Assembly (NCBI GenBank): GCA_963730555.1
Contig: CAVSSS010000020.1
Coordinates: 124,001-188,000, forward strand
Origin: Roseiarcus sp963730555
GTDB taxonomy: Bacteria > Pseudomonadota > Alphaproteobacteria > Rhizobiales > Beijerinckiaceae
Direction: 5' to 3'
Length of the DNA: 64,000 bases
The translations under genes were made by a program, and so were the position numbers. Shown here piece by piece: positions 14,160-22,923 of this stretch. How positions within the stretch are numbered: the stretch's first letter is position 1; every line of letters begins with the position of its first letter. The notes beneath the pieces were generated by a model. The model worked only from the letters and a program-made list of their open reading frames with translations. It was not told the DNA's origin and ran no database searches.

Positions 14160-15156
14160 GCGACCACTCCGAGCCTCTCATCCTCGATGTCGACACCGGC
14201 ATCGACGACGCATTCGCGCTCCTCTACGCCTGTGCGCACGTTGAGGCCCGAATTCTTGGCGTCTCCACAGTCGCCGGCAACGTTTCCCTTGCCGCCGCGA
14301 CACGCAATACGGGAGCGGTTCTCGTGCTTGCGGGACGGGCGGACATTCCGGTCTGGCCGGGCGCAGCGACCGCTATCTCCATCGCCGTGAGGGATGCGAG
14401 CGAGATTCACGGCAGGACCGGCCTCGGCCATGCGATCCTGCCTGAACCGGACGAGCCTGGGGTTGGGCTTGGGCTGCACGCTGCGGATTCGATCATCGCC
14501 GCGGCGCGCTCGCATTCCGGGCGCCTCATCCTGTGCGCGACGGGGCCGCTGACCAATATCGCGCTCGCGGTGATGCGCGAACCCGAACTGCCGCGCCTCG
14601 TCAAGCGGTTCGTCATCATGGGCGGCGCCTATTCCGATACGGGAAATGTGACGCCCTCGGCCGAGTTCAACATTTGGCACGATCCGGAAGCGGCGCGCAT
14701 CGTCTTTCGCGCCTTCGGCGGCGTTGGCGGAACGCCGGTGATCGCTGTCGGCCTCGACGTCACCAGCAAGACGATCATCGACGAGAGCGATATTAAGGCA
14801 ATCGAATCGCGTATCGCCCGCAGGCCGCACGGCCCAAGTTGACGCGCTTCCTTGAAGATGCGGCGCGTTTCTATTTCGAGCGCATGGAGAAATTGCTGGG
14901 CAAGCGCATCTTCACCATGCACGACCCGCTGGCGGTCGCCGTGGCGCTCGATCCGACGCTCGTCGAAACGCGCTCTGCCGCCGTGGACATCGAGACGACG
15001 GGACGTCTCACGACCGGCGCCACGATCGTCGACTGGCGCGGTCAATGGGGCCGGCTCGCCAATACCGAAGTCGCCGTCGCCGTCGACGCTGAACGCTTCC
15101 GCTTCCTGTTCTTCGACGCGATGGAGCGCCTGGCCGAGGGAGGCGGCGGCGAATAG
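14156..15156 (+). CDS. Inosine/uridine-preferring nucleoside hydrolase (one frameshift)
   Basis: Hydrolyses ribonucleosides to base and ribose (nucleoside salvage). N-terminal Ca2+-binding signature ILDVDTGIDDAFALLYA with the family DxDxxxDD, a later TGPLTNIALA and MGGAYSDTGNVTPSAEFNIW. The C-terminal active-site region HDPLAVAVALDP is in a different frame. One c is missing near 14832 (HGP-KLTRF), after which the protein continues to 15156, giving about 333 residues. Starts inside the stop of the MATE gene, so the two may share a role in nucleoside or analogue handling. Confidence 0.88.
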
Positions 15157-15259
15157 GACATCGACCTTCCCGTCGCGAGGTTCCGCGCGACACGACCCGC
15201 GCGAAGTGCATAAGCCGCTGGCGTTTCCGGCAAAGCCGCTTGTGTTTTTGCCCGAGATC

Positions 15260-15274
15260 GTTCTATCTTTGTTC
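15260..15274 (+). promoter_or_regulatory. LexA (SOS) box
   Basis: GTTC-TATCTTT-GTTC is a perfect match to the alphaproteobacterial LexA operator GTTC-N7-GTTC. It sits 50 bases before the dnaE2 start. dnaE2 is a known SOS gene in this class, so LexA repression is strongly implied. Confidence 0.85.
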
Positions 15275-15324
15275 ACAATCGGCCGCAAGGCGATCCGTCC
15301 ATTACCAGCACGGGAGCGGCGCCC

Positions 15325-18300
15325 ATGATCCGGCTTGAGCCGCGGTTCGCCGAATTGGCGGCGATGACGAATTTTTCGTTTCTGCGCGGAGCCTCGCATC
15401 CCGAGGAGATGGTGGCGCGCGCCGCCGAACTCGGCCTCGCCGGGATCGGGATTGCCGACCGCAACTCGCTTGCCGGCGTGGTGCGCGCGCACACGTTCGC
15501 TCGCGATAACGTCAAGGCGATGGCGGCCACGCGGGTCGTTCCCGGCGCGCGCCTCGTCTTCGTCGACGGCAGCCCTGATATCCTCGCCTATCCAAAGGAT
15601 CGCTTAGCTTACGGCCGGCTCTGCCGGATCCTGACCGAGGGCAATTTGCGGGCCCCCAAAGGCGAATGCTGGCTTAAGCTCGACGACCTTCTGGAGCGGA
15701 GCGAGGGATTGCAGGTCGTGACGCTTCCTCCTCTCTCCCCCTTATGAGAGAGGGGTTGGGAGTGAGGGGTCTAGCGCAGTGACGCGCTCTATGGCGCGGA
15801 ACCCTCATCCGTCGCCTTCGGCGACATCTTCTCCCGGGGAAAGAAGGGATTCCCCTCTCCTCCGCCTGCGCGAGGCCTTCGGCAAGCGTCTATGGATCGG
15901 CGCGAGCCTCATCTATGGCGTGAACATGCGCAAAGGGCTCATGCGGCGCGCGGCGCTCGCACGCTCCGTCGGCGCGCCGCTGATCGCAACCAACGACGTC
16001 ATGATGCATACGCCTGAGCGGCGCGCGCTCGCCCACGTCCTTGCCTCTATCCGCGAGAAAACCACGCTCGAGGCCGCGGGACGCCTCACGCAGGCCAATG
16101 CCGAGCGCCATCTCAAAGATCCACGCGACATGGCGCGGCTATTCGCCGAGGCGCCCGACGCGGTCGCCGAGACGATCCGTTTCCTCGACGGCCTCAAGTT
16201 CAGCCTCGACGAATTGTCCCACTGCTATCCGGAGGAGCTGCGTGAAGGCTATCCGACGGCGCAGGAGGCGCTTGAGGCTTTCGCGGAAGCCGGCGCAGAA
16301 ACGCGCTATCCCGAGGGAGTTCCTGAACGCACGCGGGAAGCGCTGAGGCATGAACTTAAGCTGATCGCTTCGCTCGATTACGCGCCTTACTTCCTCACCG
16401 TGCACGACATCGTGCGCTTCGCGCGCTCAAAAGGAATCCTCTGTCAGGGCCGTGGCTCGGCGGCCAATTCCGCGGTCTGCTATTGCCTTGGGATCACCGA
16501 GGTCGATCCAGTCCGCGTCGACCTCCTGTTCGAGCGTTTCATCTCGCCCGAGCGCAACGAGCCTCCCGACATCGACGTCGACTTCGAGCACGAGCGGCGC
16601 GAGGAGGTGATTCAGTACATCTACCAGCGTTATGGTCGTGAGCGCGCCGGGCTCGCCGCGGCGGTGATCACCTACCGCACGCGTTCAGCGATCCGTGAAA
16701 CGGCCAAGGTCTTCAGCCTCTCTGACGATGTGATCGCCGCTGTCAACGGAACCGCCTGGGGCCAGGAGACGACGCCGATCGGCGAGGATCGCGTGCGCGC
16801 GATCGGACTCGACCCCACCGACCCGACGCTCAAGCTCGCGCTCACGATGGCGAAAGAGCTGATCGGTTTTCCGCGCCATCTGACCCAACACAGCGGCGGC
16901 TTCGTCATCACCCGCGACCGGCTCGATGAAGTGGCGCCGGTGATGAACACGGCGATGAAGGACCGCACGATGGTCGAGTGGGACAAGGATGATCTCGACG
17001 CGCTTGGCCTTCTCAAGGTCGACGTGCTGGCGCTCGGCATGCTGACAGCGCTGAGCAAGAGTTTTACGCTTCTCGACAAGCACTACCGCGAACCTCTGAC
17101 GGTCGCGACCATTCCGCCTGAGGAGGCATGCGTCTACACGATGATCCAGCGCGCCGACACGATCGGCGTGTTTCAGATCGAAAGCCGCGCGCAGATGTCG
17201 ATGCTGCCGCGCCTCAAGCCGGCCAACTACTACGACCTGGTGATCGAAGTTGCGATCGTGCGGCCCGGCCCGATTCAGGGCGACATGGTGCATCCCTACT
17301 TGCGGCGCCGGCAGGGCCTCGAGGAGGTCTCCTACCCTTCGAAGGAGCTTGAGGCGGTCTTGAAGAAGACGCTTGGCGTGCCGCTGTTCCAGGAGCAGGC
17401 GATGAAAATCGCCATCGTCGCCGCCGGTTTCACGCCTTCGGAAGCCGACCAATTGCGCCGCGCGATGGCGACGTTTCGTCGATCCGGAACGATTCAGACG
17501 CTTCAGGAGAAGATGATCGAAGGCATGGTGGCCAACGGCTATCCGCGTGAGTTCGCCGAACGCTGCTTCCATCAGATCGAGGGGTTTGGCGAATATGGCT
17601 TTCCCGAGAGTCATGCGGCGAGTTTCGCGCTGCTCGTCTACGATTCCTGCTGGATGAAATGCCGCTACCCGGATGTCTTCGCCGCGGCGATGCTGAACGC
17701 CCAGCCGCTTGGCTTCTACGCGCCCGCCCAGCTCGTGCGCGATGCGCGCGAGCATGGGGTCGAAGTGCGCGAAGTCGACGTGAACCTGTCCGATTGGGAT
17801 TGCACGCTGGAGCCGCTCGCCCCCGCCAGGGGCGAGGGTGGAGGTGCGGGCATCCATCCCCGCCACGCCGAGATGGCGCCTCACATCCGCACGAGGCATG
17901 CGGTGCGCCTGGGCTTCAGGCAGATCGTCGGCATTAAAGAAAAGGACATGCTCGAGCTCACGAAGCAGCGCGGGGAGGCTTATGATTCGGTGCGTGACTT
18001 ATGGCTGCGCAGCGGGCTGAGTTCGACTGTGCTGGAGCGGCTTGCCGACGCTGACGCTTTCCGCTCGCTCGGCCTCGATCGGCGTGAGGCCCTATGGGCG
18101 GTGCGCGGCCTCGATCGGGTTGGCGACCAGGACGATCTGCCTTTATTCGCAAGCAGGCCCGGGCGTGACACGGAGCCCGACGCGCGATTGCCGCCGATGC
18201 CGCTTGGCGCGCATGTGGTCGAGGATTATCGGCGCTTGTCCTTGTCGCTCAAGGCTCATCCGGCCTCGTTCATGCGCGCGCGCCTTTCCGCCCGCGGAAT

Positions 18301-18787
18301 CCTGCGCTCCGAGGCGCTGAGCTCGGTCAAGAACGGCGAGCGCGTCACGGTCGCCGGCCTCGTGCTGGTGCGTCAGCGGCCGGGCACCGCCAGCGGCGTC
18401 ATCTTCATGACGCTGGAGGATGAGACCGGCGTCGCCAATATCATTGTATGGCCGAAGGTCTTCGAACGCCTGCGCGCGATCGTGCTCGGCGCGCGCTTTG
18501 TTGCAGTGACCGGCAAGCTGCAGAGCGAGCAAGGAGTCATCCATATCGTCGCCGAGCGCATGAACGATCTCACGCCGATGCTTGGACTTCTGTCCGAGAC
18601 GGGCCAAACGATCAGTTCTCTCGCGCATGCCGACGAGGTTCGCCGGCCGCAAATGACGATGGCGCAAAAACGCCAGGGCAATCGCTTTGCCCAGCCGCCT
18701 CGGCTGGATGACCCACGCGCGCCCTCTTCCCCGCTGGAGAATGTGGACGTGGCCGAAGCGATGCCCGCGGGACGGAATTTCCGTTGA
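15325..18787 (+). CDS. dnaE2: Error-prone DNA polymerase DnaE2 with repeat-derived insertion
   Basis: C-family translesion polymerase used in SOS mutagenesis. N-terminal PHP domain (NFSFLRGASHPEE, GIADRNSLAG), polymerase core with GRGSAANSAVCYCLG and the catalytic acids in PPDIDVDFEH, and a C-terminal OB fold (VTVAGLVLVRQRPGTASG, FMTLEDETG). About 1,154 codons including the insert. Frame 1 reaches a tga at 15745; reading one frame on from the ccccc run at 15737-15741 stays open through a palindromic element (15730-15860) and into LREAFGKRLWIG, so one extra c plus an open repeat insert explains the break. A second hairpin-bearing stretch lies at 17816-17860. LexA box upstream. The usual partners imuA and imuB are not adjacent. 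Confidence 0.92.
15730..15860. repeat. Palindromic repeat element inside dnaE2
   Basis: Three hairpins in about 130 bases: CCTCTCTC/GAGAGAGG (15730-15737 and 15746-15753), GTCGCC/GGCGAC (15811-15816 and 15820-15825) and GGGGAA/TTCCCC (15836-15841 and 15850-15855). The gagaggggttgggagtgagg text is typical of dispersed bacterial palindromic elements. It interrupts a loop between conserved DnaE2 blocks and is open in the downstream frame, adding roughly 40 residues rich in Ser, Pro, Arg and Gly. Confidence 0.75.
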
Positions 18788-18836
18788 TTGGGAGGCGCCG
18801 CGTCACGCGGCTTCCTTTACGGGCCTCCGGCGTTCT

Positions 18837-19067
18837 ATGATTTCCGACCCGCTTCTTCGCGAGGCTCGCAAGCTTGCCGAGCGCGAGGGGGTCACATTGC
18901 GCGCTCTGGTGGAGCGAGGGCTTCGCCCAGTCGTGACCGAGACCAAGCCGGGCGCGCCGTTCAAGCTGCGCCGCGCCAGTTTCAAGGGCAAAGGATTGCA
19001 AGCCGACGCGCGCGGCGCTTCCTTAAGCCGGCTGCGCGATCTGGCTTGCGAAGGCCGTGGAGGTTGA
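18837..19067 (+). CDS. VapB-type antitoxin, N-terminally short
   Basis: 76 residues beginning MISDPLLREARKLAEREGVT, matching the ribbon-helix-helix core of VapB/DUF2191 antitoxins (LLREAKKLAxxxGxTLxxLVE). The first beta strand (usually MRTTxxxD) is missing or lies upstream in another frame. The C-terminal part, ending SRLRDLACEGRGG, is the toxin-binding tail. Its stop overlaps a 17-codon remnant of a PIN toxin start, the normal vapB-vapC arrangement. Lies 50 bases after dnaE2. Function now doubtful because the toxin is gone. Confidence 0.65.
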   Translation: MISDPLLREARKLAEREGVTLRALVERGLRPVVTETKPGAPFKLRRASFKGKGLQADARGASLSRLRDLACEGRGG

Positions 19068-19114
19068 TAGCCGTCGACCAATTTCCGTTGACGTCCGCGA
19101 TCCGGGCTGCCTAG
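19064..19114 (+). pseudogene. Remnant of a VapC PIN-domain toxin
   Basis: TTG at 19064 overlaps the antitoxin stop by four bases. The 16 residues read LIAVDQFPLTSAIRAA, close to the VapC N-terminus (MIAVDTNxLVYA.R.D) with the first catalytic Asp kept, then stop. No PIN domain follows in any frame of the next 260 bases. Either a deletion removed the toxin body or only the first part was ever transferred. Confidence 0.5.
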
Positions 19115-19155
19115 GAGCAATATGCTGTCGGAGGCGGCGCGGTTTTGGATCTTAT

Positions 19156-19283
19156 AGAACACATTTCGCGTGTTGTTATGCCAGACCTGCGTGGTCGCTC
19201 GAAGGCCAACGCCCGCGATTTCGAGGACGGAACTAAACGGAGTCGCAACATTAGGCCGCGCCGGTAAAATGCCGGTAGAGCAG
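19156..19283. repeat. Dispersed element, copy 1 (AT-rich head, ggaactaaacgg core)
   Basis: Shares with 61418-61552 an ordered set of blocks: AGAACA-ATT...TGTT-T-ATGC at the AT-rich left end, then ggaactaaacgg (19229-19240), then gccggtaaaatgccg and tagagcag. Spacing between blocks is similar in both copies. It fills most of the 312-base gap between the antitoxin and the EamA gene; otherwise that gap holds nothing I can recognise. Could be an IS remnant, a small RNA gene or a nonautonomous element. Confidence 0.5.
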
Positions 19284-19379
19284 CCGCGGCGTCGAGCGCG
19301 CTCTGCCGAGAGCGTCAGGCGAGCCCGGTAAATCCGATCCCAACCAACGCCTGAACCGCCCCCAATCCTTGAGACCTTC

Positions 19380-20312
19380 ATGGCCGCATATGCCGGGCTG
19401 GCCTTTCTGTCCTTCCTCTGGGGCTCGTCGTTTCTTCTGATCAAGATCGCCTCGCGCGCCTTCGATCCGTTCGATTTTGCGCTCGCCCGGGTGGACGTGG
19501 CGGCCGCCGCGATGCTGCTGACGAGCGCGATCTCGGGCAAGATCTGGCCGGGATCGAGACCGGGGCTGTGGGCCAAACTCCTCGCGCTCGCGCTGATCGG
19601 CCAGGTCGTTCCCTTCATGCTGCTCGCCAAGGCGGCGACGCTGACCACGAGCGCCGACATGGCGCTGATGATGGGCGCCCAGCCCATCTTCGTCTTCCTG
19701 CTCGGCCGCTTTCTAGGATCAAGTGATCGGTGGACGTGGCTCGCCGCCCTTGGGCTCATGGTCGGCTTAGCCGGGGTGGGCGTCGCGTTCTGGTCGCCGG
19801 GAGCGGGCAGCGGCGCCCATGCGGTGTTGGGGCGGGCCTTCGCTCTGGCTGCGGGCGTCTTCTATGGAACGGGGGCGATCATCTCCGGCGCCGCCACGAG
19901 GGAGATCGGCGCCGTAAGGGCGGTGACGGCCTCGATGACGATTTCGACGCTCGCGCTGGGGCTGATTGGCTTGACCTTCGGGAAGCTCCCGCCGCCTGTG
20001 ACGCTCCTCCAAACTCCGTTGGGGCCGATGCTCGCGATGGGCGCCCTCGGCGTCTTCAATACGGCGCTTGCCTACTACGTCTATTTCCGGCTCGTCCACG
20101 AGGAGGGACCGACCTTCGCGAGCCTCAACAACTATATAGCTCCCGTGATCGGCGTCATCGGCGGGGCGGTGGCGCTCGCAGAACCCATCGCGCCCTTCGC
20201 TTGGCTAGGATTGGCGCTCGTGCTGGTTGGCGTGGCCCTCACCGGCCGATCGCTGCAGCCAGTGAAATCGCCTCGCGCCAGCGGAGCGGCCACCCGCGCC
20301 AGCGCCAGCTGA
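19380..20312 (+). CDS. EamA/DMT family metabolite exporter
   Basis: Inner-membrane drug/metabolite transporter of about 310 residues with ten hydrophobic segments in two EamA repeats. First repeat starts LAFLSFLWGSSFLLIKIAS; second repeat begins near residue 146 and ends with the conserved SLNNYIAPVIGVIGGAVALAE-type segment. Intact. Substrate unknown; relatives export amino acids or purines. Ends three bases before the convergent methyltransferase. Confidence 0.9.
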   Translation: MAAYAGLAFLSFLWGSSFLLIKIASRAFDPFDFALARVDVAAAAMLLTSAISGKIWPGSRPGLWAKLLALALIGQVVPFMLLAKAATLTTSADMALMMGAQPIFVFLLGRFLGSSDRWTWLAALGLMVGLAGVGVAFWSPGAGSGAHAVLGRAFALAAGVFYGTGAIISGAATREIGAVRAVTASMTISTLALGLIGLTFGKLPPPVTLLQTPLGPMLAMGALGVFNTALAYYVYFRLVHEEGPTFASLNNYIAPVIGVIGGAVALAEPIAPFAWLGLALVLVGVALTGRSLQPVKSPRASGAATRASAS

Positions 20313-20315
20313 GCC

Positions 20316-21209
20316 TCAGCCGCGCCGTTTGAGCGCGTCCGCGAGCCGCGTCGTCGCCGACCCGGGCTTAAGCGGCTTCGGCTGGCTCTCATGCGGCGCC
20401 CAGGCCGAGAGCCAAACGAAGTCGAAAGTCGCGCGCAGGCGGTCGTCTGGATCCGCAAAGCGCTCGGCGTAGACGGCGGCGGCGCGCGCGAGAACTTCGC
20501 GACGCAGCGGTTTACGGCTGCGCGCAGAGAGCGCGCTCGTCGCCCCCATGGCGCGCAGGTCGGCGAGAAGCGCGAACATGTCGGGATAGCGGACGACCGC
20601 GCGATCGAGATCGACGACCGGCAGCGCCAGCCCCGCGCGCTGCGCAAGCCCGCCAAGGGCGCGCACGTCGACGAACGGGGCGACACGCGGCGATGCGCCC
20701 CCGAGGACCTCGCTCTCGGCGATGGTCAGGCTTTGGCGCAGCTCGGTCAGCGTCTCGCCCCCGATCATCGCCGCGATCAGGAGGCCGTCATCCTTCAGCG
20801 AGCGCCGTATCTGCACGAGCGCGCCCGGCAGGTCGTTCACTGTCTGCAGAGCAAGCAGCGAGACGGCGAGATCGAGGCGGCCGTCCCCGGCCGGCAACCG
20901 CTCGAGGTCGCCGACCGCCGGGAGGAAATCGCCGGCGCCCAGGCTCGCCTCCGTTGGGGCGACCCGGATGACGCAATCGACTTGTCCAGCGGCGGCCAGC
21001 GCAACCGCGCCATGCGGACCGGGCGAACCGAAGTCGGCGGCGAGGGCGAATCGCCGTTTGACCAGCGACAACCGATCGCGAAGGTCTTCGGCCGCCCTGG
21101 CGAGCAGGAAGTCGGCTTGAGCCTCCCGACCGGCGCGCGCCCAGACGCGGTCGAGGCGCCGATTGATCAAACCTCGATCGAATATCTGCGGCGGCGCCGG
21201 ATGCGACAT
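20316..21209 (-). CDS. SAM-dependent methyltransferase (NDUFAF5/BioC-like)
   Basis: 297-residue class I methyltransferase starting MSHPAPPQIFDRGLINRRLD, the hallmark of the alphaproteobacterial group related to mitochondrial NDUFAF5 and to BioC. The SAM-binding strand region is LAADFGSPGPHGAVAL, followed by LERLPAGDGRLDLAVSLLAL and GGETLTELRQSL. The ATG at 21209 is preferred to an in-frame ATG 114 bases upstream, which would cover the divergent comF region. The substrate is not known; NDUFAF5 itself hydroxylates a complex I arginine. Often next to comF and grxC in this order, as here. Confidence 0.85.
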   Translation of the reverse strand: MSHPAPPQIFDRGLINRRLDRVWARAGREAQADFLLARAAEDLRDRLSLVKRRFALAADFGSPGPHGAVALAAAGQVDCVIRVAPTEASLGAGDFLPAVGDLERLPAGDGRLDLAVSLLALQTVNDLPGALVQIRRSLKDDGLLIAAMIGGETLTELRQSLTIAESEVLGGASPRVAPFVDVRALGGLAQRAGLALPVVDLDRAVVRYPDMFALLADLRAMGATSALSARSRKPLRREVLARAAAVYAERFADPDDRLRATFDFVWLSAWAPHESQPKPLKPGSATTRLADALKRRG

Positions 21210-21284
21210 AGGGATTCCTTGGCCGCTCCTTATGCGCCAGAGGGCCCCTCGCGCAAAGCTGCCGTTCGCGCTAGCTTGCGCCTC

Positions 21285-22079
21285 GTGAACGCCTCGCCAG
21301 CCCTTGATACGGACGAAGCCCACGGCTCGCCTTGGGCGCGCCGCGCTGGCGCGCTCGCCTTAAGCCTGGCTCGAGCGGCGCTCGATACGCTTTATCCGCC
21401 GACGTGCCTCGCCTGCCGCGCCGCCACGGACAGACACGGCGCGCTGTGCCCGAGCTGCTGGAACGCGATGCGCTTCATCGAGCGGCCTTTTTGCGAGCGT
21501 CTCGGCACGCCATTCGAGCACGATCTCGGCCAAGGCCTCATCTCGCCGCAGGCGATGGCCGATCCGCCGGCGTTCGCGCGGGCGCGGGCGGTGGCGAGGT
21601 TCGAGGATGGACCGGCGCGCACGCTCGTGCATCGGCTCAAATATTCCGACCGCGCGGAACTCTCACGGCCAATCGCGAGTTGGATGGTCCGCGCGGGCTC
21701 CGACATTCTGGCCGACGCCGATCTCCTGACGCCGGTGCCGCTGCACGCGTTGCGGCTGTGGCGACGGCAGTTCAACCAGGCCGCGGCGCTGGCGACGGAG
21801 ATCTCCCGCCAAACGGGAAAAGCCTGCGATGTGGGCGCGCTTCGGCGAATCAAGGCGACGCGCAGTCAAGTGGGGTTGAGCCGAGCGCAAAGGGCGGAAA
21901 ATGTCCAAGGCGCGTTCCGCCTCGCCGAGGGCGCGACAGTCCGGGGGCTTAATGTCGTGTTGATCGACGACGTTCTAACCTCTGGCGCAACCGCCAACGC
22001 CAGCTCCAGGGCGCTGTTGAGGGCCGGCGCAAAGCGGGTGGATGTGCTTGTATTTGCCCGGGTTGTTACAGGCTCGTGA
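21285..22079 (+). CDS. comF: ComF family phosphoribosyltransferase-like protein
   Basis: 264 residues. N-terminal four-cysteine zinc site CLACRAATDRHGALCPSC, then a type I phosphoribosyltransferase fold with the PRPP loop VVLIDDVLTSGATA near the C-terminus and the middle motif RIKATRSQVGLSRAQRAEN. ComF supports DNA uptake in naturally competent bacteria; in alphaproteobacteria the role is untested. GTG at 21285 is preferred. An in-frame ATG at 21201 would overlap the divergent methyltransferase start. The stop overlaps a possible upstream start of grxC (GTGA at 22076). Confidence 0.9.
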   Translation: MNASPALDTDEAHGSPWARRAGALALSLARAALDTLYPPTCLACRAATDRHGALCPSCWNAMRFIERPFCERLGTPFEHDLGQGLISPQAMADPPAFARARAVARFEDGPARTLVHRLKYSDRAELSRPIASWMVRAGSDILADADLLTPVPLHALRLWRRQFNQAAALATEISRQTGKACDVGALRRIKATRSQVGLSRAQRAENVQGAFRLAEGATVRGLNVVLIDDVLTSGATANASSRALLRAGAKRVDVLVFARVVTGS

Positions 22080-22135
22080 CTTCCCATATAAAAGCTGACA
22101 ACGTGCGGATTGCTCCGCCAAAGGATTGTCTTAGC

Positions 22136-22396
22136 GTGCCGCCGATCGTGATCTACACCAAGTCGACTTGCCCCCACTGTCACTCCGCGAAGGCTCTGCT
22201 TCGCGCCAAGTCGGCCCCCTTCGAGGAAATCGGCGTTGACGGCGACCGCGCCGCGCAGGCGGCGATGGCGGCTAAGGCAAATGGCCGCTGGACGGTGCCG
22301 CAGATCTTCATCGGCGACACCCATGTCGGCGGCTGCGACGATTTGCACGCGCTCGAGGATGCGGGCGAGCTCGATGTGCTTCTGGCCGGGGCGTGA
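22136..22396 (+). CDS. grxC: Glutaredoxin 3
   Basis: Cytoplasmic dithiol glutaredoxin, 86 residues from GTG 22136. Redox-active CPHC in IYTKSTCPHCHSAKALL, the TVPQIFI cis-proline glutathione-binding motif and GGCDDLHAL. An upstream GTG at 22076 overlapping comF would add 20 unconserved residues. Four bases separate it from the DUF1178 gene; comF-grxC-DUF1178 form one operon. Confidence 0.93.
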   Translation: MPPIVIYTKSTCPHCHSAKALLRAKSAPFEEIGVDGDRAAQAAMAAKANGRWTVPQIFIGDTHVGGCDDLHALEDAGELDVLLAGA

Positions 22397-22399
22397 GTG

Positions 22400-22834
22400 A
22401 TGATCAAATACGCGCTCGGGTGCGCTGAAGGACATGCTTTCGACAGCTGGTTTCCGGACAGCGCCGCTTATGACAAGCAACGCAAGCGCGGGTTTGTCGC
22501 CTGTCCCGAATGCGGCTCGACCCGCGTCGAGAAGGCGATCATGGCTCCGGCCGTCGTCGGCGGCGAGCGTCCCGCTGTCGATGAAGGCCCAGCGATAGTC
22601 GTCGACGATCGGCGCCGTCAGGCGCGCGAGTTCCTGGTCCGCATGCGTCGCGAAATCGAGGCCAACACTGACGACGTCGGCGCCAAGTTCCCGCAGGTCG
22701 CCAGAGCCATTCATCTCGGCGAGGAGCCGGAACGAGCCATTCGGGGACGCGCGAGCCTCGCGGATGCCAAGTCGTTGCTGGAAGACGGCGTCGGCGTGCT
22801 GCCGCTGCCAGTGCTCGAGGACGAGCTCAACTAG
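22400..22834 (+). CDS. DUF1178 family protein
   Basis: 144-residue protein that starts MIKYALGCAEGHAFDSWFP and has a zinc-ribbon-like CAEGH ... CPECGS pair in the first 50 residues, then a helical region. Typical DUF1178 protein, nearly always beside grxC in alphaproteobacteria. Function unknown. ATG at 22400 matches the family start; a GTG lies three bases upstream. Confidence 0.9.
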   Translation: MIKYALGCAEGHAFDSWFPDSAAYDKQRKRGFVACPECGSTRVEKAIMAPAVVGGERPAVDEGPAIVVDDRRRQAREFLVRMRREIEANTDDVGAKFPQVARAIHLGEEPERAIRGRASLADAKSLLEDGVGVLPLPVLEDELN

Positions 22835-22851
22835 TCGAGCCGGCGGCTAAC

Positions 22852-22871
22852 GACGGGCGGCGCGGCCCGTC
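22852..22871. terminator. Possible bidirectional terminator hairpin
   Basis: GACGGGC-ggcgcg-GCCCGTC stem between convergent genes (DUF1178 and DUF3108), followed by a pyrimidine-rich tctaccctctt. No strong T-run, so a weak or factor-assisted terminator at best. Confidence 0.4.
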
Positions 22872-22923
22872 TACCCTCTTACGCCATCCTCGTTCTAAAG
22901 ATCGCGCCCCGATCGAATACCCG

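Noticed and set aside
20391..22079. A 562-residue open frame covering comF
   Set aside because: The first two thirds are the antisense of the methyltransferase and have no protein features; only 21285-22079 codes for ComF.
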